From contig JABGOT010000084.1 of NCBI GenBank assembly GCA_018648985.1, positions 1,470 to 34,479 on the forward strand: a stretch of DNA of 33,010 nt, written 5' to 3'. The notes beneath the pieces were generated by a model. It had not been told where the DNA came from. It saw nothing but the letters and a program-made list of their open reading frames with translations, and searched no databases. Below, in pieces: positions 15,733-23,265 of this stretch. The position numbers were made by a program, and so were the translations under genes. This stretch comes from Candidatus Ruthturnera sp. (GTDB lineage: Bacteria > Pseudomonadota > Gammaproteobacteria > PS1 > Pseudothioglobaceae). Numbering within the stretch: the first letter of the stretch is position 1; each line of letters opens with the position of its first letter.

Positions 15733-15754
15733 GATTTGGTATAATAGCCAAATC
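15733..15754 (+). promoter_or_regulatory. Extended -10 promoter of ahcY inside an inverted repeat
   Basis: TGGTATAAT at 15737-15745 is an extended -10 element, and no good -35 is seen at the proper distance. The perfect 7-bp inverted repeat GATTTGG (15733-15739) and CCAAATC (15748-15754) flanks it, with the -10 hexamer in the 8-nt loop. There is no U-tract after the repeat, so it is not a metK terminator. It may be a chance palindrome or a protein-binding site. Confidence 0.6.
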
Positions 15755-15816
15755 GCCAAGGAGCGTTGCATTGGAGTTTACTTCCGATCAGGCTTGGTTA
15801 ATCAAAACGACGCTTA
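15755..15816 (+). promoter_or_regulatory. SAH (S-adenosylhomocysteine) riboswitch upstream of ahcY
   Basis: The sequence matches the SAH-riboswitch pattern GAGGAGCGCUGC...CAGGCU...AACGGCGCU in order: AAGGAGCGTTGCA (15758-15770), CAGGCTTGG (15789-15797), AAACGACGCTT (15805-15815). Pairings visible: GAGCGT (15761-15766) with ACGCTT (15810-15815); CCAAG (15756-15760) with CTTGG (15793-15797), forming the pseudoknot-like arrangement; and a local hairpin ATTGGA (15770-15775) with TCCGAT (15783-15788). The known class turns expression on when SAH accumulates, and it typically sits before ahcY, as here. The ahcY Shine-Dalgarno AAGGAG (15832-15837) is just downstream. Confidence 0.88.
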
Positions 15817-15843
15817 TTTTTATTACGCTTTAAGGAGATAAAA

Positions 15844-17214
15844 ATGAGTAACAATACTCTAAACAATAACGATTATAAAGTTGCCGATATGGCATTGGCT
15901 GATTACGGCCGTAAAGAAGTAGAACTGGCCGAAGCTGAAATGCCAGCATTAATGGCGTTACGTACCAGCTACCGTGACACGCAACCCTTAGCAGGTGCTA
16001 AGATTTTAGGTTGTATTCACATGACCATTCAAACTGCTGTACTAATGGAAACTTTGGTTGATCTTGGTGCCGAAGTGCGCTGGTCAAGTTGTAATATTTT
16101 CTCAACTCAAGATCACGCAGCAGCAGCGATGGTGGCAGCAGACATTCCAACTTTTGCTTGGAAAGGTGAAACGGAAGAAGAGTTCTTGTGGTGTATTGAA
16201 CAAACGATTTTGTCTGATGGCAAACCTTGGGATGCCAATATGGTGCTTGACGATGGTGGTGATTTAACGCAGATGCTGCATGAAAAATACCCTGAAATGT
16301 TGAATGATATTCACGGCATTAGTGAAGAAACTACAACTGGCGTTCACCGCTTACTTGAAATGATGGAAGAAGGCACTTTAAAAGTACCAGCCATTAACGT
16401 AAACGACTCAGTCACAAAATCAAAAAATGACAACAAATACGGTTGTCGTCATTCATTAAACGATGCGATCAAGCGTGGCACTGACATGCTTATGTCAGGC
16501 AAAAAAGCACTGGTTATCGGTTATGGCGATGTGGGCAAAGGCTCAGCACAGTCGCTTCGTCAAGAAGGCATGATTGTTAAAGTATCTGAAATTGATCCAA
16601 TCTGTGCCATGCAAGCTTGTATGGATGGGTTTGAAATTGTATCACCTTATAAGCAAGGTAACAACACCGGTAAAACTGACGATATCAATAAGCGTTTACT
16701 AGCAACAACTGATCTTATCGTTACCACTACAGGCAACTACAATGTTTGTGATAATGCTATGCTACAAACGCTTAAAGCAGGCTCTGTGGTCTGTAATATT
16801 GGCCACTTCGATAATGAAATTGATACGCAATACATGCGTGACAATTGGCGTTGGGACGAGGTAAAACCTCAGGTTCACCGTGTATTCAGAACTGAGAATA
16901 AAAACGATTACTTGATCTTGCTATCTGAAGGTCGCTTGGTTAACTTAGGTAACGCAACTGGCCACCCTTCGCGCATTATGGACGGCTCATTTGCCAATCA
17001 AGTATTGGCACAAATGCATTTATTCGATGCTAAGTTTGCTGATTTGGGTGGTGACATCTATGTAGAAGTACTACCGAAAAAACTTGATGAAGAAGTAGCC
17101 GCTGGTATGGTTGGTGGCTTTGGTGGTGTGTTAACAACACTAACTGATGTTCAGGCTGATTACATCAATGTAAGTAAGGAAGGTCCATTTAAGCCAGAGT
17201 CTTATAAGTACTAG
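15844..17214 (+). CDS. ahcY: Adenosylhomocysteinase (SAH hydrolase)
   Basis: AhcY hydrolyses SAH to homocysteine and adenosine, removing the product inhibitor of methyltransferases. The 456-aa protein has KILGCIHMTIQTAVLMETL near 53-71, SSCNIFSTQDHAAAAM near 80-95 and the NAD-binding GYGDVGKGSA near 226-235. The C-terminus KPESYKY is a variant of the usual KP..YRY. An AAGGAG Shine-Dalgarno precedes the ATG. Expression is likely controlled by the adjoining SAH riboswitch. A strong terminator follows the gene. Confidence 0.97.
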   Translation: MSNNTLNNNDYKVADMALADYGRKEVELAEAEMPALMALRTSYRDTQPLAGAKILGCIHMTIQTAVLMETLVDLGAEVRWSSCNIFSTQDHAAAAMVAADIPTFAWKGETEEEFLWCIEQTILSDGKPWDANMVLDDGGDLTQMLHEKYPEMLNDIHGISEETTTGVHRLLEMMEEGTLKVPAINVNDSVTKSKNDNKYGCRHSLNDAIKRGTDMLMSGKKALVIGYGDVGKGSAQSLRQEGMIVKVSEIDPICAMQACMDGFEIVSPYKQGNNTGKTDDINKRLLATTDLIVTTTGNYNVCDNAMLQTLKAGSVVCNIGHFDNEIDTQYMRDNWRWDEVKPQVHRVFRTENKNDYLILLSEGRLVNLGNATGHPSRIMDGSFANQVLAQMHLFDAKFADLGGDIYVEVLPKKLDEEVAAGMVGGFGGVLTTLTDVQADYINVSKEGPFKPESYKY

Positions 17215-17230
17215 ATTCTAGTTAATATCT

Positions 17231-17259
17231 AAAAATGCGAGATTTTTCTCGCATTTTTT
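17231..17259 (+). terminator. Rho-independent terminator after ahcY
   Basis: AAAAATGCGAGA (17231-17242) pairs perfectly with TCTCGCATTTTT (17247-17258) around a TTTT loop, and the T-run gives the release tract. It begins 17 bp after the ahcY stop. The A-rich left arm may also let it work on the opposite strand. The rest of the spacer to 17401 is AT-rich and holds a weak inverted repeat, CCTAA (17278-17282) with TTAGG (17290-17294), and nothing else I can name. Confidence 0.9.
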
Positions 17260-17401
17260 ATGTCATTTTAAAAATTTCCTAAATTTTTATTAGGATGCAT
17301 TAAAAACCATGTTTTAAGGCTTAAAAACGCCACTTTTATGCCAAAAATATAGGAAAATTAGTGCTTTTATTTGCCCATTTACAAAATTTCTGAATTTTTT
17401 T

Positions 17402-18394
17402 ATGCAAGATTTAATCAATCCAATTTTCCAATCACCAGAAAACCTTGAATCTGCCTTTGTTGATGGCTTAGACAATATGCTAGCCCAAGACGAACTTGGT
17501 GTTTTTATTTTAGTGTTGGCTAACGCACTATTTGACGACAAACTTTGGAAGTTATTAAAACCAAAATTAATCAAAAAATTTGAACACCTAAAATCTCAGC
17601 CTATTACTGGTGCAGATGACGATGTCGCTGTATTTAACAAACTCATTAAGCTTGACTTAAACGAACTGGAAGTCACCAAATGGCGTGAGATCGGTGGTTT
17701 CGAGGTACAATATAATCCACTACGAGCATTACGCCCACAACGACTATCTGGTGCCAAAACTCAGGGGATGAATGCTGAATTTGATGAAAATGGCTTTCAC
17801 TTTAACAAACCGTTTTTACAAAAAGAAATATTCTGGTCTGGGCAATTTTTCTCCAAAAATGTTTCATTGTTTTACAACAAGTTTCCTTTTGCTAATTTTC
17901 ACGGATTGGTTGTGGTTGAAAGTGAAAAACAACATCCACAACTATTAACTTATGAACTACATCAATTTGCTTGGATGATGACCAACACGGTGTCGCTTAA
18001 TATTCCTGGTTTTTCACTGGCTTATAATGCTTATGGTGCTTATGCGTCAGTCAACCATTTTCATTTACAATGCTTTGTTAGAGACAAAGCATTGCCGATT
18101 GAAAATGATGAAAAATACCCGCTGGTTAATTACACATTTCAAAGTGTTGGTGACGCCTGGGAATTCATTGAAGCACTGCATCGAGATGAGCAACCTTATA
18201 ACTTAGTTTATCAAAATAACAAAATTTTGTGCGTGGTTAGGCAACGCCAAGATGATTACACACATGCCGATTGGACGGCGGGTTATGCCTGGTATGAGGC
18301 TTGTGGCGGTGTGAGTACGTTTGATTTAGACAGTTTTAACAACCTCAAAGAGTTAGATTTGAAAGAAGAATTGCTAAAATTAAAAATAACTTAG
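17402..18394 (+). CDS. HIT-superfamily nucleotide phosphorylase-like protein, 330 aa
   Basis: The protein carries a histidine-triad-type motif HFHLQ (H219-x-H221-x-Q223) within AYGAYASVNHFHLQCF, preceded by FPFANFHGLVVVE. This HxHxQ form is typical of the GalT/Ap4A-phosphorylase/VTC2 (GDP-hexose phosphorylase) branch of the HIT superfamily, where the central His forms a nucleotidyl intermediate. The substrate cannot be told from sequence. The N-terminal 60 residues are helical and not recognised. No Shine-Dalgarno is seen before the ATG (upstream is T-rich). It stands alone between terminators. A role with adenosine-type nucleotides near ahcY is only a guess. Confidence 0.6.
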   Translation: MQDLINPIFQSPENLESAFVDGLDNMLAQDELGVFILVLANALFDDKLWKLLKPKLIKKFEHLKSQPITGADDDVAVFNKLIKLDLNELEVTKWREIGGFEVQYNPLRALRPQRLSGAKTQGMNAEFDENGFHFNKPFLQKEIFWSGQFFSKNVSLFYNKFPFANFHGLVVVESEKQHPQLLTYELHQFAWMMTNTVSLNIPGFSLAYNAYGAYASVNHFHLQCFVRDKALPIENDEKYPLVNYTFQSVGDAWEFIEALHRDEQPYNLVYQNNKILCVVRQRQDDYTHADWTAGYAWYEACGGVSTFDLDSFNNLKELDLKEELLKLKIT

Positions 18395-18410
18395 TAATTT
18401 AGTAGATTAC

Positions 18411-18439
18411 TTAAAATCGTTTTTTTTTTTTGCTATAAT
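18411..18439 (+). promoter_or_regulatory. Promoter in the glyQ upstream region
   Basis: TTAAAA (18411-18416) and a perfect TATAAT (18434-18439) are 17 bp apart. A run of 12 T lies in the spacer, an AT-rich element that could bend the DNA. Predicted transcription start is near 18446, some 213 bp before glyQ, which implies a long leader or a separate small RNA. Confidence 0.6.
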
Positions 18440-18445
18440 GGCTCC

Positions 18446-18527
18446 ATTGTTAAAAAGTCATGTTTTTAATAATACAGCTAGAAGGCTTAATATCTCCATA
18501 TATTATTTAACTGCCTTTTAGTTTTTT
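18446..18527 (+). ncRNA. Candidate small RNA or attenuated leader upstream of glyQ (about 82 nt)
   Basis: Downstream of the promoter there is a bulged hairpin. CTAGAAGGC (18478-18486) pairs with GCCTTTTAG (18513-18521), and an inner stem TAATAT (18488-18493) pairs with ATATTA (18500-18505). Six T follow (18522-18527), giving a complete terminator shape. A transcript starting near 18446 would end near 18527. No reading frame or known Rfam family is recognised by eye. It could be an independent sRNA or the terminated form of the glyQ leader. Confidence 0.45.
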
Positions 18528-18571
18528 GGGGGTTTAAATTTAATTCTTCTCGGCTTTTAATCAAAGCCCCC
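18528..18571 (+). other. Mutually exclusive hairpin elements in the glyQ leader
   Basis: GGGGG (18528-18532) directly follows the T-run and can pair with CCCCC (18567-18571). Alternatively GGCTTT (18552-18557) pairs with AAAGCC (18563-18568) around TAATC. The two cannot form together because they share CC. G5 and C5 runs are rare in such AT-rich DNA, which makes the pair stand out. The rest of the spacer to 18658 (AT-rich, no clear Shine-Dalgarno before glyQ) holds nothing else I can name. Confidence 0.4.
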
Positions 18572-18658
18572 ATCTTTTAACTCTAAAGCTCTTTTCAAAT
18601 AAGTCATATACGCGCTATTGATGCGGTAAAATTTTTTGTTATTTTTCCTAAATTTCGT

Positions 18659-19558
18659 ATGTCAATTTCAGACTTAGATGCAACTGCATCGTTTCAAAAT
18701 TTAATCTTAAAATTACAGTCATTTTGGGCATCCAAGGGTTGTACATTACTACAGCCATTTGATATGGAAATGGGTGCAGGTACGTTTCACCCCGCCACTT
18801 TTTTGCGCGCCATTGGTCCTGAGCCGTGGAAAGCCGCTTATGTTCAGCCTTCTCGCCGCCCTACTGATGGGCGCTACGGTGAAAACCCAAACCGCCTTGG
18901 GCATTATTATCAATTTCAAGTATTACTTAAGCCTTCGCCTAAAGACATTCAAGATCTTTATTTAGAGTCTTTAACTGAGATTGGTATTGACCTCACCATG
19001 CACGATGTGCGTTTTGTGGAAGACAATTGGGAGTCGCCAACACTTGGTGCTTGGGGTTTGGGTTGGGAGATCTGGCTAAACGGCATGGAGGTTTCTCAAT
19101 TTACTTATTTCCAACAAGTCGGCGGCCTGCCTTGTAAACCAGTTGCCGGTGAGCTTACTTATGGATTGGAGCGCTTAGCTATGTATCTGCAAGGTGTTGA
19201 CTCTGTGTTTGACTTAGTGTGGGTAGAAGGTGTGAGTTACGGTGATGTATTCCATCAAAATGAAGTAGAGCAGTCAAAGTACAATTTTGAAATTGCAGAT
19301 ACTGATGTATTATTTAGACAGTTCGATGAAGCAGAAGCCATGAATGAAAAACTGATAGAAGAGTCGCTGCCTTATCCTGCTTACGAACAAGTAATGAAGG
19401 CATCGCATTTTTTCAACCTACTTGATGCACGCCATGCGATTAGCGTGACTGACCGTGCAAGGTTTATTCGCCGTGTACGTGCCATGAGCCAAAAAGTCGC
19501 GCAAGCGTATTATGATTCTCGTGAAGCACTGGGTTTTCCAATGTTGGAGAAAAAATAA
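18659..19558 (+). CDS. glyQ: Glycine--tRNA ligase alpha subunit
   Basis: GlyQ is the class II catalytic alpha chain of the alpha2-beta2 enzyme. The 299-aa protein has SFQNLILKLQSFWASKGCTL and QPFDMEMGAGTFHPATFLRA near residues 10-50, then YVQPSRRPTDGRYGENPNR near 60-80, all hallmarks of the family. Its partner glyS is not downstream but about 15 kb away on the other strand. A yqaA-like gene follows after 6 bp. The leader carries a promoter and terminator-like structures, suggesting independent control. Confidence 0.97.
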   Translation: MSISDLDATASFQNLILKLQSFWASKGCTLLQPFDMEMGAGTFHPATFLRAIGPEPWKAAYVQPSRRPTDGRYGENPNRLGHYYQFQVLLKPSPKDIQDLYLESLTEIGIDLTMHDVRFVEDNWESPTLGAWGLGWEIWLNGMEVSQFTYFQQVGGLPCKPVAGELTYGLERLAMYLQGVDSVFDLVWVEGVSYGDVFHQNEVEQSKYNFEIADTDVLFRQFDEAEAMNEKLIEESLPYPAYEQVMKASHFFNLLDARHAISVTDRARFIRRVRAMSQKVAQAYYDSREALGFPMLEKK

Positions 19559-19564
19559 CCCTGC

Positions 19565-20137
19565 ATGCAAATCTTTTCTAGACTTTATCAAAAAGCACTG
19601 GATTGGGCGCAGAGCAAATACGCCATTTATTGGCTTTCTATTGTTAGTTTTTTAGAGTCGTCAATCCTACCCTATCCACCGCCAGATGTGATTTTGGCGC
19701 CGATGTCACTCAAGCAACCAAACAAAGCTTATTATTACGCATTAGTTTGTACAATCACCTCAGTACTCGGTGGTTTAGCAGGTTATTTTTTAGGGGAAAT
19801 ATTACTTAATTTCCTACTTGGATACGGCTTAATCAAGGTAGAGATGATTGAGGTTGCAAAACAGTGGTTTGATCAATATGATATTTGGTTCGTTGGTTTG
19901 GCTGCATTCAGTCCACTACCTTACAAACTGGCCACGATTACGGCTGGAACCATGAATATGGCGCTGTTGCCATTTGTCTTGATTTCACTATTGGCACGTG
20001 GTGCTCGCTATTATTTAGTGGCTTTCTTGGTAAGAAAATTTGGCACTCAAGCCGACGTTTGGCTACAAAAGCATATCGATCGATTGGGTTATGTTTTGGT
20101 TGTTGTTGTGATTTTAGGAATTTGGTATGTTAATTAA
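19565..20137 (+). CDS. DedA-family (YqaA-like) membrane protein
   Basis: The 190-aa protein has several hydrophobic helices and the DedA/VTT pattern. FLESSILPYPPPDVILAPMS near residues 29-48 is the re-entrant acidic/proline segment, and FSPLPYKLATITAGTMNM near 115-132 is the second conserved loop. DedA proteins are implicated in lipid scrambling and envelope homeostasis. In many gammaproteobacteria yqaA precedes nlpD, and here too an NlpD-like gene overlaps its end by 11 bp. It lies 6 bp after glyQ. Confidence 0.85.
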   Translation: MQIFSRLYQKALDWAQSKYAIYWLSIVSFLESSILPYPPPDVILAPMSLKQPNKAYYYALVCTITSVLGGLAGYFLGEILLNFLLGYGLIKVEMIEVAKQWFDQYDIWFVGLAAFSPLPYKLATITAGTMNMALLPFVLISLLARGARYYLVAFLVRKFGTQADVWLQKHIDRLGYVLVVVVILGIWYVN

Positions 20138-20660
20138 ATTATTCACTCTTGCTTTTGTATCTATAACACTCAGCGGGTGTCTTTCATCCTCACCAAAGCC
20201 TGCCGTCATTATTGTTGAAAAATCAATCAACCAGCAAAATATTGATGAAACTCGCCTTGAAAGTAAGTCTGAAGTCATTGAAGAATCCAAGAAAACAACA
20301 AGCAAAAAAGAAGTGTCGACAAAAAGTTGGGATATTCCAGTGACTGGAAAAGTGGTAAAAACCTTCTCTAAAAAACACCAGGGTCTGACCTTTAACACTA
20401 AGCCTGGGCAAGCCGTTCGCGCTATTCGTGATGGTGTTGTTACCTATAGTGGTGACAACATAAAAGGCCATGGCAAGATGATTACCATCAAGCACCCACT
20501 GGGTTTTTATAGCTCATATACTCAAAATCAAAACCTTAACGTCGGCAATGGCGATGAAGTTAAAAAAGGGCAGATTATCGCCTTAACCGGTAATCATAAT
20601 TTTTACTTTGAAATGAAAAAATTTAAAGCGCCAATTAATCCACTCAAATACTTGAAATAA
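20127..20660 (+). CDS. Minimal NlpD-like lipoprotein with degenerate LytM domain
   Basis: The precursor begins MLIKLFTLAFVSITLSGC with lipobox LSG-C (Cys18). Residues about 60-177 align by eye with the LytM/M23 domain of NlpD: PVTGKVVKTFS, then GQAVRAIRDGVVTYSG, ..GHGKMITIKH and NPLKYL at the end. The zinc-binding residues of active M23 enzymes are lost (HQGLTF in place of HxGxD, NFYFEM in place of HLHFE), as in the amidase activator NlpD. No LysM domain is present, and the whole protein is 177 aa against more than 300 for typical NlpD. It probably activates an amidase at division; that is inference from family. Confidence 0.75.
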   Translation: MLIKLFTLAFVSITLSGCLSSSPKPAVIIVEKSINQQNIDETRLESKSEVIEESKKTTSKKEVSTKSWDIPVTGKVVKTFSKKHQGLTFNTKPGQAVRAIRDGVVTYSGDNIKGHGKMITIKHPLGFYSSYTQNQNLNVGNGDEVKKGQIIALTGNHNFYFEMKKFKAPINPLKYLK

Positions 20661-20677
20661 CAGCTAAAATACTGATT

Positions 20678-21703
20678 ATGAATGAATTTTTACAAAGTTT
20701 AACACCGATTCAAACTGTTGGAATCTTGCTTGGTATCGCCTTTATGGCACATATCATTTTAGCTGCCGTTCTTAAAAAAGTTATCTCTCACGTGAGTAAA
20801 ACCAAAATCCAATGGGATGACCATCTGATTAAAGCCATTTCTGCGCCACTCAAAGTGCTGATTTGGTTTGGTTGGATTTACTTCTCATTAGATGCTTTCA
20901 AAGGGCAAATTGAAGCACTTAATAAAGTGGTTGAATATATTGATATCGCCCCAATTTTTATTGTGACTTGGGGAATTGTTCGCATGGTTTCAGGCATGGA
21001 AAACTATATGCTTGAGCGAAAAACAAACGTTGATAACGACTCGGTAAGATTGTTCTCACGTTTAATTAAAATTCTAATTGTTATCGCCATTGCCTTAGGT
21101 ATTGCTCAGTACTTAGGTTTTTCAATTTCCAGCTTACTGACCTTTGGTGGTGTGGGTGGTATTGTGATGGGTTTTGCCGCTAAAGATATGTTGAGTAATA
21201 TTTTTGGTGGATTAATGATCCAAATGGATAAGCCTTTTTCAACCGGTGATTGGATTCGATCTAGCAAGTTTGAAGGCACGGTAGAAAAAATCGGCTGGCG
21301 TATGACCCGCATTCGAACCTTTGCTAAAAACCCAGTTTACATTCCTAATTCTATTTTTGCTTCAATCCCAATTGAAACACCTTCTCGTATGACTAATCGT
21401 CGCATTAAAGAAGTGATTGGCATTCGTTATGATGATATTGCACAAATACCCGCTATTGTTGATGAGGTAGAGGCTTTATTAAAAGCACATAAAGACATTG
21501 ATCAATCTGAATCTCTACGCGTGTATTTCAATTACTTTAACGCTTCGTCACTTGATTTTAATGTTTACGCCTTCACCAAGACTACCAGTAAAGACGAGTA
21601 CCAACGTGTGAAGCAGCAAATATTACTCGATGTGGCGGATATTATTGCCAAACATAAAGCTGAAATTGCCTACCCAACACAAACGCTACACATTCAAAAG
21701 TAA
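20678..21703 (+). CDS. Small-conductance mechanosensitive channel (MscS family)
   Basis: The 341-aa protein has membrane helices at about 15-35, 60-80, 90-110 and 130-165. The pore helix and its exit, SSLLTFGGVGGIVMGFAAKDMLSNIFGG, and the beta domain start DKPFSTGDWIRS near 185-197 are diagnostic of MscS. It relieves osmotic stress by opening on membrane tension. The stop overlaps the miaB ATG by one base (TAATG), suggesting translational coupling. Confidence 0.93.
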   Translation: MNEFLQSLTPIQTVGILLGIAFMAHIILAAVLKKVISHVSKTKIQWDDHLIKAISAPLKVLIWFGWIYFSLDAFKGQIEALNKVVEYIDIAPIFIVTWGIVRMVSGMENYMLERKTNVDNDSVRLFSRLIKILIVIAIALGIAQYLGFSISSLLTFGGVGGIVMGFAAKDMLSNIFGGLMIQMDKPFSTGDWIRSSKFEGTVEKIGWRMTRIRTFAKNPVYIPNSIFASIPIETPSRMTNRRIKEVIGIRYDDIAQIPAIVDEVEALLKAHKDIDQSESLRVYFNYFNASSLDFNVYAFTKTTSKDEYQRVKQQILLDVADIIAKHKAEIAYPTQTLHIQK

Positions 21704-23028
21704 TGCCATTATCTAAACTACACATTCGCACTTTCGGGTGTCAGATGAATGAGTACGACTCTAATAAAATGAGTGACGTACTTAAGCACTCACATGGCTT
21801 AGAATTGACCGATGATGCGCTTGAGGCAGATGTACTCTTGCTCAACACTTGTTCTATTCGTGAAAAAGCCCAAGAAAAACTGTTTCATCAGCTGGGTCGT
21901 TGGCGCAAACTGAAAGAAAAAAATCCTAATTTAGTGATTGGTGTTGGTGGCTGTGTTGCCTCACAAGAAGGTGAGTTGATTTTAAAACGCGCACCTTATG
22001 TAGATATGATCTTTGGTCCGCAAACATTGCACCGATTACCCAATATGCTCAGTGATGCATTGGGTGATAAAGAAGTGAGTATCGATATCTCTTTTCCAGA
22101 AATTGAGAAATTTGACCATTTGCCTGAGCCAGAAACTAACAGTGTCACTGCTTTTGTTTCTATTATGGAAGGTTGTTCAAAATACTGCACTTTTTGTGTA
22201 GTGCCTTATACACGTGGTGAAGAGGTTTCACGCCCGTTTAATGATGTGATTAACGAAGTGCAAATCTTGGCCAATCAAGGTGTTAGAGAGGTAAATCTAC
22301 TCGGGCAAAATGTTAACGCCTACCAAGGTTTAATGGATGATGGTCAGAGTGCCGATCTAGCCCTACTCATTAATATTGTTGCTCAAATTGAGGACATTGA
22401 TCGCATTCGTTACACGACTTCTCACCCGGTTGAATTTAGTGACAGTTTGATCCAGGCGTATGCCGAAGTACCTGAGTTAGTATCACACTTACACTTACCA
22501 ATTCAAAGTGGGTCTGACAAGATCTTGACATTAATGAAGCGCGGCCATACTGCACTTGAATACAAGTCAAAAATCAGACGATTGCGTGAGATTCGCCCCG
22601 ATATTTCAATTTCTAGTGACTTTATTATTGGATTTCCTGGCGAGACCGATCAAGACTTTGACAACACCATGAAACTCATTAATGACATTACTTTTGATAA
22701 ATCCTTTAGTTTTATCTATTCTGCACGCCCTGGTACACCAGCAGCAAGTTACCCAGATGATGTGGATATGCAAATTAAAAAAGACCGTTTGTCATTGGTA
22801 CAAAAGACCATCGATGAATCTACCGAGGTCATTTCAAAATCAATGATTGGTAGTGTGCAAAAAGTTTTGGTTGAAAATAAAGCCAGAAAAGATGACAACC
22901 TATTCGGTAAAACTGAAAACATGCGTAACACTCACTTTAAAGGTGATGAGTCTTTGATTGGGAAAATTGTCAACGTTAAAATAACCGATGCACGTGGCAA
23001 CTCTTTAATAGGGAAGCTGATTGACTAG
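21703..23028 (+). CDS. miaB: tRNA-2-methylthio-N6-dimethylallyladenosine synthase
   Basis: MiaB is the radical-SAM methylthiotransferase that modifies A37 of UNN-reading tRNAs and consumes SAM. The 441-aa protein has N-terminal cluster cysteines C13 (FGCQMNEYDS), C50 (LLNTCSIR) and C84 (VGGCVASQ). The radical-SAM CxxxCxxC (C158, C162, C165) lies in EGCSKYCTFCVVPYTRG, and a C-terminal TRAM domain follows. The stop TAG overlaps the stop of the minus-strand frame at 23025. In relatives phoH-ybeY follow miaB; here a copper operon separates miaB from phoH. Confidence 0.97.
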   Translation: MPLSKLHIRTFGCQMNEYDSNKMSDVLKHSHGLELTDDALEADVLLLNTCSIREKAQEKLFHQLGRWRKLKEKNPNLVIGVGGCVASQEGELILKRAPYVDMIFGPQTLHRLPNMLSDALGDKEVSIDISFPEIEKFDHLPEPETNSVTAFVSIMEGCSKYCTFCVVPYTRGEEVSRPFNDVINEVQILANQGVREVNLLGQNVNAYQGLMDDGQSADLALLINIVAQIEDIDRIRYTTSHPVEFSDSLIQAYAEVPELVSHLHLPIQSGSDKILTLMKRGHTALEYKSKIRRLREIRPDISISSDFIIGFPGETDQDFDNTMKLINDITFDKSFSFIYSARPGTPAASYPDDVDMQIKKDRLSLVQKTIDESTEVISKSMIGSVQKVLVENKARKDDNLFGKTENMRNTHFKGDESLIGKIVNVKITDARGNSLIGKLID

Positions 23029-23258
23029 TTATAAACCGCCTCAAAAGGCTGAGTTTGAGGAATGCCAACAGGAAGAACGCTTAATGTTAAAAACTTTTCT
23101 TTACTAATTTCTATCCTGCAGGATGCTTTAGAAATTTGACAGTCTGTTGCCTTAATAAGACACTGTATTTTATCTTGTACAGAATTTTTATACTAATATC
23201 CGAAAACAATTAACGCTATCGAAACAATCATAGTCAGAATAAGTATTTTCTTATGCAA
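23025..23258 (-). pseudogene. Third gene of the copper operon, interrupted by an in-frame amber codon
   Basis: Eight bases after the sco1 stop, a frame starts at a TTG (23258) and reads MHKKILILTMIVSIALIVFGY, a plausible membrane anchor. Codon 22 is TAG (23195-23193). The frame then stays open for 55 codons to TAG at 23025-23027. The second part contains IQCLIKATDCQISKASCRI and FLTLSVLPVGIPQTQPFEA, a cysteine-spaced and strand-like pattern that looks like a real protein. It recalls small periplasmic proteins found next to SCO1 genes, but I cannot name the family. One substitution (TAG from a Tyr codon) would restore 77 codons. It may also be truncated at its 3' end against miaB. Confidence 0.55.
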
Positions 23259-23265
23259 AGAGCTC

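Noticed and set aside
18440..18658. T-box or glycine riboswitch for glyQ
   Set aside because: No T-box sequence or glycine aptamer core could be found. Only generic hairpins and G/C runs are visible.
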